DNA of 64,000 nucleotides from CAWIMX01 sp963837345 (lineage in GTDB: Bacteria; Acidobacteriota; Vicinamibacteria; Vicinamibacterales; CAVVIG01), in contig CAWIMX010000001.1 in assembly GCA_963837345.1 (NCBI GenBank), forward strand, positions 1,736,001-1,800,000, given 5' to 3'. Of the stretch, positions 58,897 to 64,000 are shown piece by piece (position 1 is the stretch's first letter; the number at the start of each line of letters is the position of its first letter). The notes under the pieces were generated by a model. It did no database searches, had not been told where the DNA came from, and worked only from the letters and a program-made list of their open reading frames with translations. A program made the translations under genes and the position numbers.

Positions 58897-60284
58897 TGCC
58901 TGCGCGAGAAGAGCGGCCGATGGTCGATCGCTCCATGCTGCCGCGGCCTCTGCCGCCGCAGCCGATCACGTTTCCGCCGATCGACAAGTCCACGCTGCCA
59001 AACGGCCTGCGCGTCTGGACGGTGACGCATCGCGCCGTCCCGATCGTGTCCTCGATCCTGCTCGTGGCGTGCGGTTCGGCCGAGGACCCGACCGGCCGCG
59101 AGGGCCTTGCGGCGCTGACCGCGGACATGCTCGACGAAGGGAGCCGTGGGCGCTCCGCCATCGAGATGCACGATGGGCTCGCGCGGATCGGCGCCCAGCT
59201 CAACGCGGAGATCGACGCGGACACGATCTCGTTCGGCCTCACGACCCTGACCCGCGTGACGGGCGACGGCCTGGCGGTGCTCGCCGACATGGTCGTGCGC
59301 CCCGACCTGCGAGAGGACGATTTCGAGCGCGTCCGCACGCTGCGGCAGCACCGGCTCGTGCAGTTGAGGGACGTGCCGGGCGCGGTGGCCGAGAGCGCGT
59401 TCCTCGGCCTGGTGTACGGCCGTCATCCGTACGGGCATGTCCCGATCGGCCGCACCGCCGCGCTCGGCGCGATCACGTTGGACGAAGTGCGCGCCTTTCA
59501 TGCGGCACGCATTCGGCCGGCGGCGGCCACGCTCATCGCCGTCGGTGATTGTGCCCATGACGAAATCCGGCGACACGCCAGCCAGGCATTCGGCGACTGG
59601 CAGGGAACCGGCGGCGAATCATCGAAGGGGAAATCCACCGGCGTGCTTCCCGAAGCGCCCAGGCTCGCCGTGGTCGGGCGTCCCGGCGCCCCGCAGTCGG
59701 AGCTCAGGATCGGACAGGTCGCCGTCGCGCGCGATACGCCCGACTACTACGCGCTCGTGGCTGCCAATACCGTGCTCGGGGGGCAGTTCGTGAGTCGCGT
59801 GAACCTGAATCTGCGCGAGGAGAAGGGCTTCACCTACGGCGTCCGTACCTGGTTCGATTTCCGAAGGCTGCCGGGGCCGTTCTCGCTTCAGACGAGCGTG
59901 CACACGACGTCCACGGCTGACGCCGTTCACGAGTGTCTCTCCGAAATCGCCGCCATCCGACACGATCGCCCGGTCACGGCCGAGGAGCTCGGTCTGGCCG
60001 TGGCGGCGCTGACGCGGGGCTTCGCGCGGAACTTCGAAACCGCCGGACAGATTGCGCGTGCGGCCGCCCAGATCGCCCGCCATGGTCTGCCCGACGATCA
60101 CTACACAACGTTCGTGCCGTGCATCCGCAATGTCACGCCGGAAGCCGCCACCGACGCGCTCTTCCGGCATCTTCATCCCGACCGTCTCACGACGCTGATC
60201 GTCGGCGACATGGATGCCGTCGACGACAGCCTTCGGCAGCTCTTTTCGCGCGAACCGGTCGTCGTGTCGCCGGAGACATTCTGA
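58896..60284 (+). CDS. M16 family peptidase-like, non-catalytic partner (second pair)
   Basis: A 462-residue M16-fold protein. The motif position reads AALTADML, lacking HxxEH. Retained is LREEKGFTYGVRTWF, with the R and Y that support substrate in inactive subunits. ATG at 58896 overlaps the previous stop (TGATG); a GTG at 58893 is an alternative. It should dimerise with the upstream catalytic subunit. Substrate unknown. Confidence 0.86.
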   Translation: MPAREERPMVDRSMLPRPLPPQPITFPPIDKSTLPNGLRVWTVTHRAVPIVSSILLVACGSAEDPTGREGLAALTADMLDEGSRGRSAIEMHDGLARIGAQLNAEIDADTISFGLTTLTRVTGDGLAVLADMVVRPDLREDDFERVRTLRQHRLVQLRDVPGAVAESAFLGLVYGRHPYGHVPIGRTAALGAITLDEVRAFHAARIRPAAATLIAVGDCAHDEIRRHASQAFGDWQGTGGESSKGKSTGVLPEAPRLAVVGRPGAPQSELRIGQVAVARDTPDYYALVAANTVLGGQFVSRVNLNLREEKGFTYGVRTWFDFRRLPGPFSLQTSVHTTSTADAVHECLSEIAAIRHDRPVTAEELGLAVAALTRGFARNFETAGQIARAAAQIARHGLPDDHYTTFVPCIRNVTPEAATDALFRHLHPDRLTTLIVGDMDAVDDSLRQLFSREPVVVSPETF

Positions 60285-60341
60285 TACACTTCGAAGCTCC
60301 AGGCGCCGAACAGGACTGCACGAGCGCCCTCGAGGTTTCCG

Positions 60342-60545
60342 ATGGGTCTGCAGCGCTGGAGCATCAGCCTGTTCAGCCTCGTCGCCGTGATCAGCATCGT
60401 GCTCGCGGCGGCCACCATCTGGCTGTTGCTCACCAACCCGGTCACCGTGGCGAACGCCGTCAACGAGGGCGAGATCTCACCGTTCGTGCGCGACCTGGCG
60501 CAGGTGCTCTACACCGCGCTCCAGGGGCTGTTGAAGTACCTGTAA
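60342..60545 (+). CDS. Small single-pass membrane protein
   Basis: A 67-residue protein with one strongly hydrophobic segment (LFSLVAVISIVLAAATIWLL) and a short tail ending LYTALQGLLKYL. It may be a membrane anchor or regulator of unknown role. ATG at 60342; no strong ribosome-binding site. Confidence 0.5.
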   Translation: MGLQRWSISLFSLVAVISIVLAAATIWLLLTNPVTVANAVNEGEISPFVRDLAQVLYTALQGLLKYL

Positions 60546-60563
60546 TAGACCTTGCGGGCCGGG

Positions 60564-61610
60564 TTATAGACGCGTCAGAAGCGCTTTCCTCAGGAATCTC
60601 GTCAGGATCCACCCATCCACGAACTTGAACGGTGCTCTCCCGCTGCTGTAGTGGCCGCACCAGAGCGACGCGACCTCGTGCGGAACGCCCTGCACCGCGA
60701 ATGCGCGAACGAGATCCAGCGACAGATCGACCGGGAAGGTGAGGTCGTAGCGGGCGTACACGAGCAGCGTCTGCCGGTTCCTGAGACGGTCGAGATACCA
60801 GTGCGGGCTGATCGGCCGCCACAGGCGGCGGAGGACGTCGAGATCGATGCGCCCCTCCAGCCCCTTGCGCACGTGCTCGGTCGAGAGGCCCCGCCACACG
60901 ACGTCGGCGAAATGGGGTGAAACGTGGTTGAGCGCCTGCGCGCGGATGAGCGGCTCGTGGGCCGTCGTCAGGAGCGAGAGGCAGGAGCCCAGGCTCGTGC
61001 CGAGGATCCCGATGCGCTCGTAGCCGCGGGCAGCCAGCCACGCGACGGCACGACGCGCGTCCAGTACGGCCTGTCGACACACTTGCACGGTCCGCGCGAC
61101 ATTGGCGCTGACGATGTAGTCCGCGCGGTGCAGTTCGGGCGGCATGCGGCGGTCATGGTACGGCATGCTCAACCGCAGCGCGCTCAAACCGGCGAGGTTC
61201 AGGAGACGGCACAGCCCCAGGTGCCCGCCTTCGTCGGCATTCCATTGCGGCAGCACGAGGACGGCCGCGCGGGGGCGATCGGTGTGTTCAGCCGCGGCGA
61301 AATAGCGGCAGTGCACGATGTTGTTCTCGGGATGGGGAGTCGAGAACGCGCTCGGGAACGTGAGCGTGCCCGGCCGGCCATCGCGGCCTTCGGCGAGGTG
61401 ATAGTCGGATGTCGGGGGCGGCGTGAAGAAGGTTCCGGTATCGGACATCACGTGATCGACCCAGTCCGCCAGAAGCTGCGGCGCCGAGACGCCAGGCGGG
61501 TGGCCGTTCGCGGGGATCCACTCGAGGCCCCACTCGAACGGGCGCACGACGCGATCCGTGGTGACCGAGGCCAGCTGCTTTTCCCACGCATGGAAGAGCG
61601 CTTGAAGCAT
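60564..61610 (-). CDS. Alpha/beta hydrolase of the abhydrolase_18 (ABHD18) type
   Basis: A 348-residue alpha/beta hydrolase. The nucleophile serine is in IGILGTSLGSCLSLL; aspartate probably in VYARYDLTFPVD and histidine in WCGHYSSG. The opening WEWGLEWI-type segment (RPFEWGLEWIPANG) and PQWNADEGGH loop belong to the ABHD18-like family seen in many bacteria. Substrate unknown. Its start is 10-20 bases from the promoter of the divergent leader region. Confidence 0.8.
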   Translation of the reverse strand: MLQALFHAWEKQLASVTTDRVVRPFEWGLEWIPANGHPPGVSAPQLLADWVDHVMSDTGTFFTPPPTSDYHLAEGRDGRPGTLTFPSAFSTPHPENNIVHCRYFAAAEHTDRPRAAVLVLPQWNADEGGHLGLCRLLNLAGLSALRLSMPYHDRRMPPELHRADYIVSANVARTVQVCRQAVLDARRAVAWLAARGYERIGILGTSLGSCLSLLTTAHEPLIRAQALNHVSPHFADVVWRGLSTEHVRKGLEGRIDLDVLRRLWRPISPHWYLDRLRNRQTLLVYARYDLTFPVDLSLDLVRAFAVQGVPHEVASLWCGHYSSGRAPFKFVDGWILTRFLRKALLTRL

Positions 61611-61629
61611 GCTGCCTTCATGCTATACT
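61602..61629 (+). promoter_or_regulatory. Promoter ahead of the asd leader
   Basis: TTGAAG (61602-61607), 16-base spacer, TATACT (61624-61629). It would start an RNA around 61636 that runs into the leader ORF, terminator and repeats before asd. Confidence 0.55.
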
Positions 61630-61650
61630 TACTGGTCTGTGACCTTCACC

Positions 61651-61725
61651 GTGGACACGCGAAAGCAGACGACCCGAAAGCGGGCCAAGTGTGTCCGGAG
61701 TGTCGGAGGTCGCGCGCTCGACTGA
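61651..61725 (+). CDS. Candidate leader peptide rich in Thr, Lys and Arg
   Basis: A 24-codon GTG-started frame, DTRKQTTRKRAK followed by a neutral tail, ending 36 bases before the terminator stem. Three Thr and three Lys occur in the first 13 codons, amino acids made by the pathway of the downstream asd and aspartokinase genes. Start codon has no strong ribosome-binding site. The frame may be accidental. Confidence 0.35.
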   Translation: MDTRKQTTRKRAKCVRSVGGRALD

Positions 61726-61761
61726 TTCGCAGGGTTCGACGCCTGAGCGTTGCGCGTAATC

Positions 61762-61796
61762 GCCGACACGGTTCACACCGCGTCGGCTTTTTTTTT
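61762..61796 (+). terminator. Intrinsic terminator ahead of asd
   Basis: Stem GCCGACACGG / CCGCGTCGGC with one A-C mismatch and loop TTCACA, followed by nine T residues. It lies between the promoter at 61602 and asd and could attenuate the operon. Confidence 0.85.
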
Positions 61797-61849
61797 GCGC
61801 GCAGCCGCAACCGCGACTGAACCGGCGAAAGCCTGACGGTTGGTGAATA

Positions 61850-62538
61850 GGGGCCCCGGCGCCCGGCATGAAGCGCCGGCGGCCATGCCGCGCGGAGGAC
61901 AGGAAGATCCGAAGCGAGGCATCAGCGTCAGGTCGCGCCGGGGGTGGGGCCCCGGCGCCCGGCATGAAGCGCCGGCGGCCATGCCGCGCGGAGGACAGGA
62001 AGATCCGAAGCGAGGCGTCAGCGTCAGGTCGCGCCGGGGGTGGGGCCCCGGCGCCCGGCATGAAGCGCCGGCGGCCATGCCGCGCGGAGGACAGGAAGAT
62101 CCGAAGCGAGGCATCAGCGTCAGGTCGCGCCGGGGGTGGGGCCCCGGCGCCCGGCATGAAGCGCCTGCGGCCATGCCGCGCGGAGGACAGGAAGATCCGA
62201 AGCGAGGCATCAGCGTCAGGTCGCGCCGGGGGTGGGGCCCCGGCGCCCGGCATGAAGCGCCGGCGGCCATGCCGCGCGGAGGACAGGAAGATCCGAAGCG
62301 AGGCATCAGCGTCAGGTCGCGCCGGGGGTGGGGCCCCGGCGCCCGGCATGAAGCGCCGGCGGCCATGCCGCGCGGAGGACAGGAAGATCCGAAGCGAGGC
62401 GTCAGCGTCAGGTCGCGCCGGGGGTGGGGCCCCGGCGCCCGGCATGAAGCGCCTGCGGCCATGCCGCGCGGAGGACAGGAAGATCCGAAGCGGAGGCATC
62501 AGCGTCAGGTCGCGCCGGGGGTGGGGCCCCGGCGCCAG
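61850..62538. repeat. Seven direct tandem repeats of 96 bp ahead of asd
   Basis: Units begin with GGGGCCCC at 61850, 61946, 62042, 62138, 62234, 62330 and 62426, with a partial eighth at 62523. The last full unit is 97 bp. Copies differ only by single bases (GGCATCAG versus GGCGTCAG; GCGCCGGCGG versus GCGCCTGCGG). The period of 96 keeps frames open; one frame runs through the repeats and, because of the extra base in unit 7, continues in frame into asd. No spacer sequence lies between units, so it is not a CRISPR array. Confidence 0.95.
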
Positions 62539-62560
62539 TAATGAAAGGACACTCTCGGTC

Positions 62561-63604
62561 ATGAGTTCGATTCCCGTTGGCATTCTCGGCGCGACCGGCA
62601 TGGTGGGGCAGCAGTTCATCGCCCTGCTGGCCGAGCATCCCTGGTTTCGGGTGGACTGGCTGGGCGCCAGCGAGCGCTCCGCCGGCAAGCCCTTTCGCGA
62701 AGCGGCCGCCTGGCGGTTGCCCGCCCCGCTGGCCGACGACATCGCCGCGAAGACGGTGGAACCGGCCGCCCCCGGCCGCGCCCCGCGCGTCATGTTCTCG
62801 GGTCTCGATTCGAGCGTGGCGGGCGAGATCGAAGCCGCGTTCGCCCGCGCCGGCCACATCGTCGTCAGCAACTCGAAGAACTACCGGATGGACCCGACGG
62901 TTCCGCTGATGATTCCGGAAGTCAACGCCGACCATCTCGCGCTGCTCGACCAGCAGGCGGCAGCCCGGGGCTGGAGCGGCCGCATCCTCACGAATCCCAA
63001 TTGTTCGACCGTGGTGCTCGCGATGGCCCTGGCACCGCTTCGAACGTTCGGTCTGCGGCAGGTGATGATCACCACCGAGCAGGCGATCTCGGGGGCCGGA
63101 TACCCCGGCGTGCCCTCCTGGGACATTCTCGGCAATGTGATTCCGTTCATCGACGGCGAGGAGGAAAAGGTGGAGACCGAGGCGCAGAAGATCCTCGGCC
63201 GGCTTGCCGGCGGCGCGGTCGAGCCGCACCCCATGGTCATCAGCGCGACGACGACGAGGGTACCGGTGTACAACGGGCACACGGAGTCGATTGCGGTCGC
63301 GCTCGAGCAGCCGGTCGACTCCGCCGCGATCATCGACGCGTGGCGCACGTTTCGGGGGCGCCCGCAGGAGCTCGAGCTGCCGTCGGCCCCGCGGCAGCCC
63401 ATCGTGTACGCGTCGGAGAAGAATCGGCCGCAGCCCGCGCTCGACGTGAATCGCGACGGCGGCATGACCGTGACGATCGGCCGTCTGCGGACCTGCCCGG
63501 TGCTCTCCTACAAGTTCCTCGCGCTCGGGCACAACACCATCCGCGGCGCGGCCGGGGTCGCGATCCTCAATGCCGAACTGATGCACCGGGAGGGACGGCT
63601 GTGA
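62561..63604 (+). CDS. asd: Aspartate-semialdehyde dehydrogenase
   Basis: A 347-residue enzyme. NADP-binding motif VGILGATGMVGQQFIALL, catalytic cysteine in TNPNCSTVV, and VISATTTRVPVYNGHTESI with the histidine in the expected place. It reduces aspartyl phosphate to semialdehyde for lysine, threonine and methionine synthesis. ATG at 62561 was chosen over the long in-frame extension through the tandem repeats. AAAGGA lies 12 bases upstream. It overlaps the aspartokinase gene by 4 bases (GTGA). Possible attenuator and repeats lie upstream. Confidence 0.95.
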   Translation: MSSIPVGILGATGMVGQQFIALLAEHPWFRVDWLGASERSAGKPFREAAAWRLPAPLADDIAAKTVEPAAPGRAPRVMFSGLDSSVAGEIEAAFARAGHIVVSNSKNYRMDPTVPLMIPEVNADHLALLDQQAAARGWSGRILTNPNCSTVVLAMALAPLRTFGLRQVMITTEQAISGAGYPGVPSWDILGNVIPFIDGEEEKVETEAQKILGRLAGGAVEPHPMVISATTTRVPVYNGHTESIAVALEQPVDSAAIIDAWRTFRGRPQELELPSAPRQPIVYASEKNRPQPALDVNRDGGMTVTIGRLRTCPVLSYKFLALGHNTIRGAAGVAILNAELMHREGRL

Positions 63605-64000
63605 GCGTCGTGATGAAGTTCGGCGGCACGTCGGTGGCCGACGCCGACGCGATCAACCGCGTCGCCACGATTGTGAAGGCGCAGATCGCCCGCACGGCAG
63701 CCGGCCGCCCGCCGGTCGTCGTGGTGTCGGCCCTCTCCAAGGTCACCGATCGGCTGATCCAGACGGCCCAGTCGGCGGAAGGCGGCGACGCCGACGTGGC
63801 CGTGTCGGCCCTCGAGCAGCTGCTCGCGCGGCATCTCGACGTCGTCGACGGCCTCATGGCGGGCGACGCCAGGCCGGCCCTGGAAGATGCCGTCCGGCGC
63901 GAGTTCGAGAGCCTGATCGGCCTGGTCCGAGCCCTGGCCGTCCTGCGCGACGTGACACCCCGTTCGCTCGACGCGGTGGTGGCCGCGGGCGAGCTCCTGA
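63601..64000 (+). CDS. lysC: Aspartokinase, N-terminal part (3' truncated by window)
   Basis: The first 133 codons show the aspartokinase start VVMKFGGTSVADADAINRVA, the KFGGTS motif for ATP/aspartate binding, then VVVSALSKVTDRLIQTAQ and the DVVDGLMAGD helix and ending near VVAAGELL. It phosphorylates aspartate, the step before Asd. GTG start overlaps the asd stop. Whether it is monofunctional or fused to homoserine dehydrogenase cannot be seen. Confidence 0.93.
   Translation, partial: MSVVMKFGGTSVADADAINRVATIVKAQIARTAAGRPPVVVVSALSKVTDRLIQTAQSAEGGDADVAVSALEQLLARHLDVVDGLMAGDARPALEDAVRREFESLIGLVRALAVLRDVTPRSLDAVVAAGELL

Noticed and set aside
61636..61800. Lysine riboswitch ahead of asd
   Set aside because: I see no conserved L-box core sequences in the leader; a leader peptide and terminator explain the layout better.
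61850..62538. CRISPR array
   Set aside because: Units are contiguous 96-bp direct repeats with no variable spacers, and no cas genes are nearby.
61868..62560. N-terminal extension of Asd encoded by the tandem repeats
   Set aside because: The Rossmann-fold start MSSIPVGILGATG is at the normal N-terminus of Asd, and the repeat-coded peptide is basic low-complexity sequence; the in-frame join depends on one extra base.

Overview
This is a GC-rich bacterial chromosome segment with dense gene packing. Many neighbouring genes overlap by 4 bases (ATGA or GTGA), so translational coupling is common. The gene content (large TonB receptor, paired M16 peptidases, Fur-ferritin fusion, HEPN/DUF5343 island, aspartate-pathway genes) and protein style suggest an Acidobacteriota member, most likely class Vicinamibacteria. 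That placement is an inference from style and content, not from a marker-gene comparison.

Layout. 1-7.8 kb: the end of a RelA/SpoT-type (p)ppGpp enzyme, ridA, rpmB, a DksA-type regulator, lon, a Nudix hydrolase, rluD, and the lipoprotein-maturation pair lgt-lspA. 7.8-15.5 kb: ileS (frameshifted), a catalytic/non-catalytic M16 peptidase pair, a HIT protein, and prmC-prfA (prfA frameshifted). 15.6-21.8 kb: moaD-moaE-thiD, a lipoprotein methyltransferase and aspA on the minus strand, diverging from class I fumarase; then fdhE. 21.8-25.9 kb: erpA, a Fur-rubrerythrin fusion, a PHP phosphoesterase, a small membrane protein, a degenerate ABC ATPase and a HAD phosphatase. 26-34.9 kb: cold-shock protein, acidic protein plus zinc ribbon, a MobA-like nucleotidyltransferase coupled to a TonB receptor, agmatine deiminase and N-carbamoylputrescine amidase (putrescine synthesis), a TetR regulator with a clear palindromic operator facing a methyltransferase, and a B12-binding radical SAM enzyme.

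34.9-40.8 kb is a small genomic island ending at the 3' end of a tRNA-Ala(GGC) gene. It carries a large serine recombinase and its small partner ORF, a Doc/Fic protein, a Swt1-type HEPN protein with a DUF5343 partner, and a DUF4258/DUF2283 pair. Base composition is visibly more AT-rich over 35.1-37.3 kb.

40.8-64 kb: an SDR dehydrogenase, carboxylesterase, methyltransferase, hybrid histidine kinase, peptidase-like hydrolase, a secreted protein of unknown function, an AddAB-like helicase/nuclease pair, several zinc-ribbon proteins, a J-domain-less DnaJ-like protein next to an Mrp/ApbC ATPase, a DUF3347 lipoprotein, a second M16 pair, and an alpha/beta hydrolase. The window closes with a promoter, a short Thr/Lys-rich leader ORF, a strong intrinsic terminator and seven 96-bp tandem repeats ahead of asd and a partial aspartokinase gene (aspartate-family amino-acid synthesis).

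Caution: eight single-base reading-frame breaks occur in seven otherwise conserved genes (ileS, prfA, the ABC-like gene, doc, DUF2283, the histidine kinase, and addA twice). Restoring one base at each gives normal full-length proteins. Since ileS and prfA are essential, sequencing or assembly error is the most likely cause.
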